Source of the DNA: CAZPZZ01 sp964591245
GTDB lineage: Bacteria; Acidobacteriota; Vicinamibacteria; Vicinamibacterales; UBA8438
Assembly: GCA_964591245.1 (NCBI GenBank)
Contig: CAZPZZ010000091.1
Location: 1-16,340 of the forward strand
Reading direction: 5' to 3'
DNA length: 16,340 bases
Notes under the pieces: generated by a model
What the model was told of the DNA's origin: nothing
Database searches by the model: none
Seen by the model: only the letters and a program-made list of their open reading frames with translations
Shown: positions 7,540 through 14,481 of the stretch, in pieces
Layout of the letters: each line of letters starts with the position of its first letter
Position numbering within the stretch: the stretch's first letter is position 1
Program-made: the position numbers and the translations under genes

Positions 7540-7854
7540 GTGGATGAGAGCGTTCTTCGCGAAAAGCTCCAGGGGGAGGTCGGTCGTGTCTCCTGGAGGT
7601 CCCTGGTGCCTCATCAGCAGCGTGGCCATCTGTGGCTGCTGGAGGACCTGGATCTGGTGAGCGTGGGACTCGCTGTCGCCATGGACCAGCTGGAAACCGT
7701 CTCCGGCTGGACCCAGCGCGGCCGGCTTCGTCGGCCGACCAGTGGTGAAGTCGCTGCCTGGGAGGACGACCCCACAGCGCAGCACTTCGAATTTCTGATC
7801 GTGCAACCCTTTGTGCTGGCCATCGAACACAAGGGACCAGAAAACAGTGCGTGA
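7540..7854 (+). CDS. DUF2288 family protein
   Basis: A small cytoplasmic protein (104 aa from GTG 7540) that matches the DUF2288 pattern along its length: LREKLQGEVGRVSWRSL at the N-terminus, LWLLEDLDLVSVGLAVAMD in the middle, then a tryptophan-containing helix (VSGWTQRGRL) and the C-terminal strand FEFLIVQPFVLAIE. The family has no known function and is usually encoded singly in Proteobacteria and other bacteria. I prefer GTG 7540 because GGGAG lies 5 nt upstream and family members begin close to the LRxKL helix; GTG 7519 in the same frame is the alternative and adds seven residues. It follows the serine hydrolase by 65 nt on the same strand; co-transcription is possible but no functional link is evident. 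Confidence 0.78.
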   Translation: MDESVLREKLQGEVGRVSWRSLVPHQQRGHLWLLEDLDLVSVGLAVAMDQLETVSGWTQRGRLRRPTSGEVAAWEDDPTAQHFEFLIVQPFVLAIEHKGPENSA

Positions 7855-7907
7855 CGTTCGTAGTGGTACGGGCTGCAGGTGAGTGAGCCACCCGGGCAGC
7901 AATGCGT

Positions 7908-7942
7908 GGCCCCTCGTCTCACCCGGAGGTGTCGTAGGGGCC
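7908..7942. terminator. Imperfect hairpin between convergent genes (terminator-like)
   Basis: GGCCCCT (7908-7914) pairs with AGGGGCC (7936-7942), and inside it CACC (7920-7923) pairs with GGTG (7928-7931) around CGGA. It lies between the convergent DUF2288 and NTF2-like genes, where a shared terminator is expected. There is no T-tract on either side, so intrinsic termination is doubtful. Confidence 0.35.
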
Positions 7943-7952
7943 AGCGGGTGCA

Positions 7953-8363
7953 CTACGAACGCAACGCCGCGAGCAGAGGGGTTGGGTCATAGGCCTCACA
8001 GACGCGTACAACCTTCCCGGCTGCATCAAAGGTCATGATTTGGACATAGCGTGGCAGACTGGCCTTTTGACCATTCTTCTTGACGAGAAGCTCTATATTG
8101 TTGACCACAGCCACTTGAGTTTCTGAAGCCAGGAAATCCAATTGTTCGAAGACGGTGATGTCGACATGTTCGGCTTGGAGATCTTGCTCTGCGTTGACTC
8201 CTGAGTGCCCCTGATAGATGCCGGACCACGGGATCTCGCCGACATGGGAATCAAGGACAAGCTCCACGTTTTCAGCACAATTCGCAATCATTGCGTTACG
8301 GTCGCCACGCTGGAATGCGGCGTACATGTCCTTCACGGTCTGCACGTTGTCGGTTGCTGACAT
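7953..8363 (-). CDS. NTF2/SnoaL-like domain protein
   Basis: A 136-aa protein with the SnoaL-like (NTF2 cone) pattern: an N-terminal helix (VQTVKDMYAAFQRGDRNAMI), then NVELVLDSHVGEIPWSGIYQGHSGV in pieces typical of SnoaL-like ketosteroid-isomerase-fold proteins, and C-terminal strands around YVQIMTFDAAGKVVRVCEAYD. There is no signal peptide, so it is cytoplasmic, unlike the other NTF2-like protein in this window. The ATG at 8363 has AGGAG at 9 nt. A TTGACA at 8415-8410 could be a -35 for this gene, but I find no good -10. It is the last gene of cluster I, 137 nt after the family A gene. Such small NTF2-like proteins can be isomerases, hydrolases or binding proteins; no catalytic set can be named here. 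Confidence 0.87.
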   Translation of the reverse strand: MSATDNVQTVKDMYAAFQRGDRNAMIANCAENVELVLDSHVGEIPWSGIYQGHSGVNAEQDLQAEHVDITVFEQLDFLASETQVAVVNNIELLVKKNGQKASLPRYVQIMTFDAAGKVVRVCEAYDPTPLLAALRS

Positions 8364-8468
8364 GTTTCTGTTCTCCTCATGCGTTTTCGTGGACCTACTG
8401 GGGATTTGGTGTCAATCCTGGTCGAGGCCGTGGCGGGCATCGCTGACCGCGTCCGCTCCCCGGGGCAC

Positions 8469-8486
8469 CCTGGCTCAGTTGCCAGG
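8469..8486 (-). other. Perfect 6-bp hairpin after the family A gene
   Basis: CCTGGC and GCCAGG enclose a 6-nt loop, 15 nt past the stop codon of the gene ending at 8501. No T-run follows on the minus strand; GC-rich DNA with a CCCCGGGG palindrome (8458-8465) comes next. It may be an RNA-processing or 3'-end-protecting hairpin between cistrons rather than a terminator. Confidence 0.3.
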
Positions 8487-8500
8487 CCGCTGGGCTATCT

Positions 8501-9268
8501 CTATCGACTTAGGTCAGGGCGATGTTCAATGACGGTGAACTCGCGGTCGCGCACACCACGACTGCCGTCTGCTATGAGTTGGGCCATCTCCGCCTCGCCG
8601 AAGAGCTCGTTCAGGGTTGCGGTGAGGTTGGGGGCCTGATCGCGTTCGGCGAGCGTGTTGTAGAACTCGACGGCGGTGTAGACACCGGCCGTGCCTTCGA
8701 CAAGCGTCCGTCTGATGATCGGGATCCCGAGGTGTCTCTGCGCCTCTGCTCGTTTCGAGATCAGCGCCAGATACGCCGGGGCAGTGCCCGGGGCGATCTC
8801 GGTTCGTGTGATCCGGGCGAATCGTGCCGGTGTGCTCGGCATGCCATCGGGAAGATTGGTGAACTCGTGTTGCGTTTGTGAGATCGTGGAATCGAAGGAC
8901 TCGACCGCAGCGGTTCCCGCCTGAAACATGGCCGCCCCGGCCTCTTCGCCGTGGGCGCTGATCAAGATGGCCGGCACCGAGGGCCAGTTGTCGACCTCGC
9001 CCCAATCGTTGAACCGTGTGACGAAGAGGTAGCGATTGACGGGACCGCCGAACCTGACCTGATAGGCCTGGATGGTCCGTGTGTCGCCAATCTGGCCGGC
9101 CGCGTCATTGATTTCCCCGACAAATGACTCAAACTGACCAGTCATCCCTGGCGTGACCGTCACCGTGAGTACCGAGAGGAACTCGTTCGGAGCGTCCTGA
9201 GCCCGAGCGTACGGCGAGGTGAGTGAGACGGCGACGACGGTGGCAGCAATGATTCCCGCAGATTTCAT
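8501..9268 (-). CDS. Secreted two-domain family A protein (ABM/ferredoxin-like fold inferred)
   Basis: A 255-aa exported protein; the signal peptide ends about at ARA-Q24. The ATG at 9268 has GGAGG at 6-7 nt; the frame stays open to 9304 without support. The mature part seems to be two tandem alpha/beta units. Unit 1 (~28-100) has strand LSVLTVTVTPGM, helix QFESFVGEI and strand RYLFVTRFNDWGEVDNW. Unit 2 (~147-250) has ARFARITRTEIAPG, a helix, then GVYTAVEFYNTLAE. It ends in EFTVIEHRPDLSR. The P40-G-x-x-x-F46-E47 element and the C-terminal GExE(x4)L(x5)R...RPDL pattern recur in the proteins at 13009-13773 and 15494-16243. The strand-helix-strand pattern with aromatic tail suggests dimeric alpha/beta barrel (ABM/Dabb-like) domains, but I recognise no named family. 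Confidence 0.85.
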   Translation of the reverse strand: MKSAGIIAATVVAVSLTSPYARAQDAPNEFLSVLTVTVTPGMTGQFESFVGEINDAAGQIGDTRTIQAYQVRFGGPVNRYLFVTRFNDWGEVDNWPSVPAILISAHGEEAGAAMFQAGTAAVESFDSTISQTQHEFTNLPDGMPSTPARFARITRTEIAPGTAPAYLALISKRAEAQRHLGIPIIRRTLVEGTAGVYTAVEFYNTLAERDQAPNLTATLNELFGEAEMAQLIADGSRGVRDREFTVIEHRPDLSR

Positions 9269-9337
9269 GACGTTCCTCCAATGACAGAAGACAACCGCGA
9301 CCACGTTCGGCCGCGACGTGCTGGCCCGTTCGGACGG

Positions 9338-10438
9338 TCAGAACTCCAGCCGGATGAGGGCATTCCCGAGTCCGGAGACGAAGACCACGCCCGCTTCCTC
9401 GGACAGAATCACGCCGGTCGTGGGTCCGGGCCCGGGTGCCCACAGCGGCGGCGCGAAGAGTTCCAGCCATGACCTGCCTTCCGCGAGTCGGGTCTCGGCC
9501 TCCGCTATGACTGAAAGGCTTTCCGGTGTCGAAATCCTGAAGACAGAGTTGGTGGTGCCGGTGTCAAGGTCCAGCACGATGACTTCGCTCAGCAGAGGAC
9601 TCGTGATCCAGAGCCGATTGTCGCGATCGAGTTCCAGGTTGTCGGGAGAGAACCCTTCAAGCACAACGGTCGGTTCCGAAATCTGGCCGGCCTCGATGTC
9701 GACCTGGTAGCGCCGCACCACACCACCCATCGTCTCGCCGACATAGAGATAGCCGCGCTCTTCATCGAGCACGATGCCGTTGGCAAAGACGAGGCCCTCG
9801 GCCACCGGAACGGGCAGGGTACCCTCGGAGCCGTCAAACGGTGGCAGGTAATAGAGCGCCCCGTCGGGCGTCGGCATGTCAAGGGACTGGAACAGTTCTT
9901 CTTCTCCGCGTTCGGGGGTGTTCTGGCTCGACTGTGTGAACCAGATGCCACCGTTCCGATCGCCACGTGCCACATTGATGCCGTAGGAATGCTGGTAGAT
10001 CAGCGTGGTCTCTTCGGTGGCGGTATCGACACGGTAGAGGCCGCCCCGGTACACGTCCGCCACCAGGAGGTGCGTGCCAGATGGCTCGATTGTGACGCCA
10101 TTCGGGCCGCCGATGATGTCGGGCGGTTCGTGCTGGTAGCCTGCCTCCGCAAACCGGCCGAAGGGCCGGCTGGAGCCGTCAGCCGAGATGAGACGCAGGC
10201 CGGCGATCTGGTCGGCCACGATCAGGCGGCCATCCGGCAGCACCTCTCCATCCTCTGGGCGGAGCAGCGAGCCGTCGGCGGGGAAGAGCATGTCGGGGGT
10301 GAACGACCAGTTCGGTAGCGGTGTTTTTGCAGCAGCTGGCGTCGGCACGACCTCTGCAGCGGGTTCTGGCTGGTCTGACGCGCAACCAGCCACGAGCCCC
10401 AGCGTGACACACACAGGGATCCAGATGAGATGTTTCAT
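9338..10438 (-). CDS. SMP-30/strictosidine-synthase-like beta-propeller lipoprotein
   Basis: A 366-aa lipoprotein: MKHLIWIPVCVTLG followed by lipobox LVAGC19, then a Pro/Ala-rich linker to about residue 42. The rest is a six-bladed propeller of the SMP-30/gluconolactonase/strictosidine-synthase-like superfamily. Likely metal ligands by family pattern are E62 (LRPEDGEVLPDGRLIVAD), N113 (GGPNGVTIEPSGTHLLVAD), N220 (FANGIVLDEERGYLYVGET) and D266 (SPDNLELDRDNRLWITS). Enzymes of this type are lactonases or esterases; here the protein would be membrane-anchored and face the periplasm. The ATG at 10438 has GGAGG at 9 nt. It sits between the family B and family A genes of cluster I (95 and 69 nt gaps). 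A lactone substrate is inference; a non-catalytic propeller is possible. Confidence 0.87.
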   Translation of the reverse strand: MKHLIWIPVCVTLGLVAGCASDQPEPAAEVVPTPAAAKTPLPNWSFTPDMLFPADGSLLRPEDGEVLPDGRLIVADQIAGLRLISADGSSRPFGRFAEAGYQHEPPDIIGGPNGVTIEPSGTHLLVADVYRGGLYRVDTATEETTLIYQHSYGINVARGDRNGGIWFTQSSQNTPERGEEELFQSLDMPTPDGALYYLPPFDGSEGTLPVPVAEGLVFANGIVLDEERGYLYVGETMGGVVRRYQVDIEAGQISEPTVVLEGFSPDNLELDRDNRLWITSPLLSEVIVLDLDTGTTNSVFRISTPESLSVIAEAETRLAEGRSWLELFAPPLWAPGPGPTTGVILSEEAGVVFVSGLGNALIRLEF

Positions 10439-10533
10439 GATGTCCGTCCTCCGTTCAACGTGGATGGATTCTTGCCACGGATCAACCGGCAGCGTGTGTG
10501 CTGCGGGCATGTCAGGGCCATTAATCTGCGCGT

Positions 10534-11268
10534 CTAGTTGTTCTGGGAGTAGATTCTGTACGACCTGGACAAGGTACCGGTACTGCAACTGATTGGATTC
10601 CCTGGATTCGCCGTCGGGGCCATTTGTTCAAGGGCATCCATCCCGGCACCGAACGCCGCGAAGTTCTCAAAAATGAATCTCATCCCCACGGCGGAATTCA
10701 GGGGACGTCTCGGCCCGCCGAAGCGTCGGGTGAGAACCACTCCGCCAACCGCGCCGATGTTCTCTCTATAAGTGTTGGCGAGAGCAACCGCGTCTGCGGT
10801 GGACGCCCCGTTCAACTGGCAGAGAGTCGAGGCGATCGCCGTGAGGGGGGCAATGGTGACATCTTCCGGGATTGGGGTAGCCAGTCTTACGCTTCGAATC
10901 CAGACATTGTCGTTGCACGTTGCCACCCCGGACAATCCCCGGCGCCCGTTCTCGCCGGCCTGGCGTTGAAGGAATGTGCCAACCTTCTCGACCATATCGG
11001 CATAACTCGGGAAGAACGAGTCAAGGATGAAGTCGTATTGCGGGTTGTCACCAGCCACTGCGACTCCCTCCAGGACAAGCACAGTCTGGGGAGCGGCGTC
11101 CTCTGACCATGCAAAATTTCTTGCCGTTTCCACCACGTCGGCCATGGTGTAGCCAGGGTTAATCGTGCATCCCGTCGAGCGGCTGACGATGACATTCGTT
11201 TGTGCGGTCGCGAGCGACACGCCAAGAAGGATGGCGGACAACATTGAGATGATGACGCGACGTGTCAT
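10534..11268 (-). CDS. Secreted two-domain family B protein with one cysteine pair per domain
   Basis: A 244-aa exported protein; signal peptide residues 1-22 (VIISMLSAILLGVSLATAQ). It has exactly four cysteines, all in the mature part. Domain 1 (~26-128) starts with C34 in STGCTINPGYTMADV and ends with C118 in GVATCNDNVWIRSV. Domain 2 (~142-240) starts with C150 in STLCQLNGASTADAV and ends with C228 in PISCSTGTLSRSYRIY. Each domain also has a central strand and helix (YDFILDSFFPSYADMVEKV; MRFIFENFAAFGAGMDALEQ). The repeat of Cys-strand-helix-strand-helix-Cys implies a duplicated disulfide-stapled alpha/beta domain. The same pattern occurs once in the protein at 14482-14901. No named family recognised. 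The ATG at 11268 has GGGGAG at 9 nt. It is the first gene of cluster I, with a promoter at 11485-11512. Confidence 0.83.
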   Translation of the reverse strand: MTRRVIISMLSAILLGVSLATAQTNVIVSRSTGCTINPGYTMADVVETARNFAWSEDAAPQTVLVLEGVAVAGDNPQYDFILDSFFPSYADMVEKVGTFLQRQAGENGRRGLSGVATCNDNVWIRSVRLATPIPEDVTIAPLTAIASTLCQLNGASTADAVALANTYRENIGAVGGVVLTRRFGGPRRPLNSAVGMRFIFENFAAFGAGMDALEQMAPTANPGNPISCSTGTLSRSYRIYSQNN

Positions 11269-11360
11269 GAAACTGGTCTCCCCGGGAGCGCATTGGCTCC
11301 GTCGATGAGTGGCGATCTTGCCTGTTCCCCATGTGTTCCATGGCCGCAAGAAGGAGCCAC

Positions 11361-11447
11361 GGTGCCAAGCGAGTGCGCCACGAACCTGGCACCGATCACG
11401 TGGCACTCTTGCTGCCTGTGACGAGCGGGCCGGTCGCCCCACCGGCC
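11361..11447 (-). other. Candidate structured leader RNA upstream of cluster I
   Basis: Three strong inverted repeats lie in the roughly 210-nt presumed 5' leader. GGCCGGT (11428-11434) pairs with ACCGGCC (11441-11447). GAGTG/CCACG (11371-11382, 2-nt bulge) pairs with CGTGGCACTC (11399-11408), a 10-bp stem. GGTGCCA (11361-11367) pairs with TGGCACC (11387-11393), inside the loop of the previous stem. The last two interleave, so they are mutually exclusive or form a pseudoknot. No T-run follows any stem, so this is not a plain terminator. Confidence 0.4.
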
Positions 11448-11484
11448 TTCCCAGGGAAATGAATTCGTTGTGTGAAGTGCGAAT

Positions 11485-11512
11485 CCTATATTTGGCAAAT
11501 GAACTCTGTCAA
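11485..11512 (-). promoter_or_regulatory. Sigma70-like promoter for cluster I
   Basis: Reading the minus strand, an exact TTGACA (11512-11507) is followed after 16 bp by TATAGG (11490-11485), four of six matches to TATAAT. It lies in the most AT-rich stretch of this GC-rich window. Transcription would start near 11478, about 210 nt before the ATG of the family B gene. Confidence 0.5.
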
Positions 11513-11809
11513 TAACGCAGCTAGCCGTTTAGTTGAAAAATGACCGGTTGTTGTGAATTGCTCTAAATAATCAGCACAGAGGCTACATTGCCCATGAAGA
11601 GAAGCCTTCGACCGTCACCGCTTCATTGATTGCACGCGGGGGCGGTGTCGGATCGCATCGTTGGTTCCGCGACGACCTACGACACGTGCAGCATCGAACG
11701 CGGACGCGCGCAGGGTACGAAGCGCAGACGAGGATATGCAGACAGAAGGCAGTGTGCGCATGACGCACGGGTAATTGGAAACCGTGGCGGCGGCTTGTCC
11801 CTGCGGCCG
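11513..11809. other. Intergenic region between cluster I promoter and DMT permease gene
   Basis: No convincing gene. The first 70 bp are unusually AT-rich for this window. A small inverted repeat (GTGCG 11754-11758 with CGCAC 11764-11768) lies 42 nt past the permease stop and is followed on the minus strand by a pyrimidine-rich but not T-only stretch, so it is at best a weak terminator. Overlapping open frames on both strands are Arg/Ser-rich and lack Shine-Dalgarno support. Confidence 0.4.
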
Positions 11810-12706
11810 TCAGATGCGGGATTTGCCAAGTTCGGACAGCCCGATCCCGCCGAGCACCAGCGCGAGCGCGGTGGCGTGGTGCCACTCGAAGGGCTCTTGG
11901 AGGAAGAGCACGGCCATGATGGCCGCGAACACCGGTACCAGGTTGACGAAGACGCCAGCGCGGCCGGACCCGATCAGGCTGACTCCCTGGATGAAGAAAA
12001 TCTGCGCCACGAATGAGGGAAGCAGGGTGACGAGGCCGGCCAGGAGCCAGCCGGTGGCACTGGGTGCCGTCCAGCCTTGCTGTAGGGTTTCAATCGTCAC
12101 CAGCGGTAGTGATGCGAGCCAGGCGGCAGCGGCCATCACGGCAAAGAGGCTCAATGCCGACACGTCGGGACGTCGGCTCAGGCCGACGGAGTACGCGGCG
12201 TAGAGGGCACACCCGATCAGCACGAACGCATCGCCACGATTGATGTGTAGTGCGGCGAGCTGTGCGACGTGGCCATTGGAGGCAACGGTCAGGACACCGA
12301 GCAAGGTCAACGCGACCCCGATACCCTGGATTATCCGAATGGGCTGGCTCAGGAACAGGAGATTACCCACCAGCACGAAGACGGGGATCGACCCCTGCAG
12401 CACGCCGATGTTCACGGCGGTGGTATGGTGGCCCGCAACGTAGAACAATGCGTTGAACGCAGAAAATCCACATGCGCCCATCAGGCAGAGGTACGGCAGG
12501 TGTCGAGAGAGTACCGGCCAGTCGCGCCGGATGTGGCGGCGCGCGACAAGCAGCAATAGCAACACGACGCCAAGCCAGCGCAGGGTGACCAGTTGCATCG
12601 GTGAGATTTCACCCACGGCGAGCCGGCTGATGACCGCATTCAGGCCCCAGCACCAGGTGGCGGTCACGAGGAGCAGGTAGGCCCACAGGTGCGGCTGGTG
12701 TGTCAT
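11810..12706 (-). CDS. DMT-superfamily permease with two EamA domains
   Basis: A 298-aa inner-membrane protein with about ten hydrophobic segments arranged as two EamA halves. The first half begins LWAYLLLVTATWCWGLNAVISRL and includes SPMQLVTLRWLGVVLLLLLV in pieces typical of the family; the second half begins RGDAFVLIGCALYAAYSVGL. The late helix pair SGRAGVFVNLVPVFAAIMA and LFLQEPFEWHHATALALVLGG is the characteristic EamA ending. Members export amino acids, metabolites or drugs; the substrate here cannot be told. The start ATG at 12706 is the last of three ATGs in an ATGAC triplet and lacks a clear Shine-Dalgarno. The gene is transcribed away from the family A gene at 13009 and ends upstream of the cluster I promoter, so it is probably its own transcription unit. 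Confidence 0.93.
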   Translation of the reverse strand: MTHQPHLWAYLLLVTATWCWGLNAVISRLAVGEISPMQLVTLRWLGVVLLLLLVARRHIRRDWPVLSRHLPYLCLMGACGFSAFNALFYVAGHHTTAVNIGVLQGSIPVFVLVGNLLFLSQPIRIIQGIGVALTLLGVLTVASNGHVAQLAALHINRGDAFVLIGCALYAAYSVGLSRRPDVSALSLFAVMAAAAWLASLPLVTIETLQQGWTAPSATGWLLAGLVTLLPSFVAQIFFIQGVSLIGSGRAGVFVNLVPVFAAIMAVLFLQEPFEWHHATALALVLGGIGLSELGKSRI

Positions 12707-12715
12707 GTCATGTCA
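12701..12715 (-). repeat. Three tandem 5-bp repeats (ATGAC) at the DMT permease start codon
   Basis: On the minus strand the start region reads ATGAC three times from 12716. The last copy gives the real start (12706). Each of the two upstream ATGs opens a two-codon frame ATG-ACA-TGA whose stop overlaps the next ATG but one base. No Shine-Dalgarno is seen, so these overlapping start-stops may influence initiation. Confidence 0.6.
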
Positions 12716-12716
12716 T

Positions 12717-13008
12717 GGCTGATGCGCAGTTCGGGGTGTGAGGCGTGTGGCGATCCCGATCAACCGCCCTTGTACTATTCCGGTCGCATCCGCTGGTACA
12801 GCATGTTACAGCACGGCCGGGCGCTGGCCGGCGCGCAGTGTGGCCAGGGCGTCTGACTGCTCGTCCAGAGCCGAGATTTGCCGCCTGATGCCACGTAGAA
12901 GGGGCGGATCGATGAGGAGCGGAGGGCATACGTCCCTCTGGTCTGCTCGGAAGTTGCGACGCTTCTGGAGCGCCCATCAATGTATCTGTCGCAACAGGGG
13001 AGTGTGAG
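12717..13008. other. Divergent intergenic region between permease and family A genes
   Basis: About 290 bp with no convincing gene. It must contain the promoters of both flanking genes, but I find no clear -35/-10 pair. A 6-bp inverted repeat CTGGCC/GGCCAG occurs around 12823-12847. Open frames here are Arg/Ser/Pro-rich and look like chance readings of GC-rich DNA. A GGGGAG close to 13009 is the ribosome binding site of the next gene. Confidence 0.4.
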
Positions 13009-13773
13009 ATGAACTGCATGAAACTTGTCGTCGCGTGGACAATGGTCCTCTCGTTGGCTGGGCAAACGGATGTCTTTGCGCAAGGTACCGAGTCGCAATA
13101 TCGAGCTATGGAGGAAATTCATGTTGCTCCGGGTATGACACCAGCATTCGAGAGCCGGAACCAAATGAGGAATGGGCGCATGGCAGCCGGCAATGTCAGC
13201 TTCACGAGACTCGCTGGTGTGAACGAAAATGGCGTCTACCGTTTTCTCACATTACTGACTGATGAGTTTTCCTCGGTCGAGATGTGGAGAAGTCAGATCG
13301 GGGCGATGCCCCCGGCCACGCCACGTACAGATCCGAACAGCACGATCATCCAGCGCATCGATCGGTCGGTCCATCAGACTCGTCCAGAACTGAGTTACGT
13401 GCCAGACAATCCGCGCCTGCAGCCGGGTGAGGCCGGGGCGTTTCGAACGATCACGTTGTACGTAGGCGGCAGGGACGGTGCGGCAGCAGAGGTCGCGACC
13501 CTACTACAACGGATGAAGGCGTTGGAAGAAAGTCGTGATCAACGGGATGGACGCACCGTCAGTTCGCCAGTGATCGCGTCCGATGTTCGACGGTTTGAGA
13601 TCACGTTTCTCGCTCGGGACCGGGCGAGCCTCTATGCCAACCGCGACGAGAGAGTTGAATTACTCGGTGAGGAACTACAGGAGCTTGTGAGCCAGATCAG
13701 TCGGCTCTGTAGCCGCATCGAATTCAACACCTTCACGATACGACCAGATCTCCGGTATGCCCCGTCCAACTGA
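13009..13773 (+). CDS. Secreted family A protein, single-gene copy
   Basis: A 254-aa exported protein; signal peptide MNCMKLVVAWTMVLSLAGQT ending near VFA-Q25. The ATG at 13009 has GGGGAG at 6 nt; ATG 13018 in frame is less well placed. It shares the family A plan: IHVAPGMTPAFESR near residues 37-50 (F47-E48), strand YRFLTLLTDEFSSVEMW, then a second unit (AFRTITLYVGGRDG, helix, RRFEITFLARDRASLY). It ends in LGEELQELVSQISRLC followed by FTIRPDLRYAP. It is more divergent from the copies at 8501-9268 and 15494-16243 in the second unit. It stands alone on the plus strand between the two clusters, divergent from the DMT permease. Function unknown. Confidence 0.84.
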   Translation: MNCMKLVVAWTMVLSLAGQTDVFAQGTESQYRAMEEIHVAPGMTPAFESRNQMRNGRMAAGNVSFTRLAGVNENGVYRFLTLLTDEFSSVEMWRSQIGAMPPATPRTDPNSTIIQRIDRSVHQTRPELSYVPDNPRLQPGEAGAFRTITLYVGGRDGAAAEVATLLQRMKALEESRDQRDGRTVSSPVIASDVRRFEITFLARDRASLYANRDERVELLGEELQELVSQISRLCSRIEFNTFTIRPDLRYAPSN

Positions 13774-14019
13774 TCATCGAATGGAGAGCACTACGGTCAA
13801 GCCGTGATGCGACACGGCACTGGCGTGCACGGGGCGGTTGTGTGATGCGGCCGCCAATGAGACTACGATTGACCGCAGCGCGTTGCCAGGGTGCCACGAA
13901 TCATAGGTGCAGGCCTACGGGTGATAAAGATCTGAACGCCTGCGTGTGAAAACTTCGGCTTGAGGCCTCCGGAGAGTCCGTCGGTATCTCAGGGCTTCGC
14001 ACCGATGCCACACAGCGGG
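13774..14019. other. Intergenic region between convergent transcription units
   Basis: No gene with a plausible start and Shine-Dalgarno is visible. It contains the GCCGTG/CACGGC hairpin listed separately, a CTCCGGAG palindrome near 13967-13975 and no long repeats. It is bounded on the right by the cluster II terminator. Confidence 0.4.
13801..13818 (+). other. Perfect 6-bp hairpin downstream of the family A gene
   Basis: GCCGTG and CACGGC enclose ATGCGA, 27 nt after the stop codon at 13773. There is no T-run afterwards, so it may be a 3'-end hairpin for Rho-dependent termination or chance. Confidence 0.3.
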
Positions 14020-14058
14020 AAGAAAAAACGGGTTGAACCGCCATGCGCGGTTCAACCC
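14020..14058 (-). terminator. Rho-independent terminator of cluster II
   Basis: Perfect 12-bp stem (14030-14041 with 14047-14058, arm GGGTTGAACCGC) around the 5-nt loop, followed on the minus strand by GTTTTTTCTT (14029-14020). It lies about 90 nt past the stop of the DUF3303 gene. This is the only textbook intrinsic terminator in the window, and fixes the end of cluster II. Confidence 0.9.
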
Positions 14059-14108
14059 ATGGATCCTTTCGTGGGGATGCCTCAAAACAAATCAGCGATT
14101 CCCTGACC

Positions 14109-14120
14109 TCCACTAGTGGA
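14109..14120. repeat. 12-bp perfect palindrome in the cluster II 3' region
   Basis: TCCACTAGTGGA reads the same on both strands. It lies between the DUF3303 stop and the terminator. It could be a protein-binding site or chance. Confidence 0.45.
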
Positions 14121-14146
14121 TGTTCGATCTTCACGACGAATCACGA

Positions 14147-14425
14147 CTAACCGCGACCGGCTTTTCGCAGGGCAGATGCGGCTTCGTCGTCATCTAGTAC
14201 CGGGGTGGACTGGATATCGGCAAACGGACTCCATTGCGCACAGAGCTCTGCAACCAACGCCGGGTCGCCCTCCACGAGATGGAAACCGTACTTTGAGCCT
14301 GGCGCATGCCATCGACCGATCGTGGTGAGGCCGTCAGGTGGTGGACCTCCGGTTGCCAGGAACTGCTTCATGCCAGCGGTATAGGCCGCCTCTGTGGGAA
14401 ATCTCCAGCTCAGCATTATTTTCAT
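14147..14425 (-). CDS. DUF3303-like small protein
   Basis: A 92-aa cytoplasmic protein that fits the DUF3303 pattern: an N-terminal strand MKIMLSWRFPTEA, helix, GGPPPDGLTTIGRWHAPGS, then YGFHLVEGDPALVAELCAQW and SPFADIQSTPVL. The family folds as a small ferredoxin-like alpha/beta domain with no known activity. The ATG at 14425 has GGGAG at 7 nt; a GTG one codon upstream is less likely. It is the last gene of cluster II, 56 nt after the family B gene and upstream of the terminator. Its fold type matches that inferred for its neighbours, although it is not exported. Confidence 0.85.
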   Translation of the reverse strand: MKIMLSWRFPTEAAYTAGMKQFLATGGPPPDGLTTIGRWHAPGSKYGFHLVEGDPALVAELCAQWSPFADIQSTPVLDDDEAASALRKAGRG

Positions 14426-14481
14426 CACTCTTCTCCCTGTCAGTCCTCGAGGCGCCTACGACCACACGCCTGAGGAAGTCG

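Noticed and set aside
7142..7953. Minus-strand frames opposite the end of the hydrolase and the DUF2288 gene
   Set aside because: The plus-strand DUF2288 reading fits its family over its full length; the opposite frames have no Shine-Dalgarno or motif and are Arg/Pro/His-rich.
11630..12016. Plus-strand frame over the end of the permease gene
   Set aside because: Mostly antisense to a strongly supported membrane protein; composition (Arg/Asp/Gly) fits a shadow frame.
12738..13007. An 89-codon plus-strand frame ending right before the family A start
   Set aside because: It ends in TGA next to the ATG at 13009, which looked like coupling, but it begins with GTG without Shine-Dalgarno and encodes a Ser/Arg-rich low-complexity sequence.
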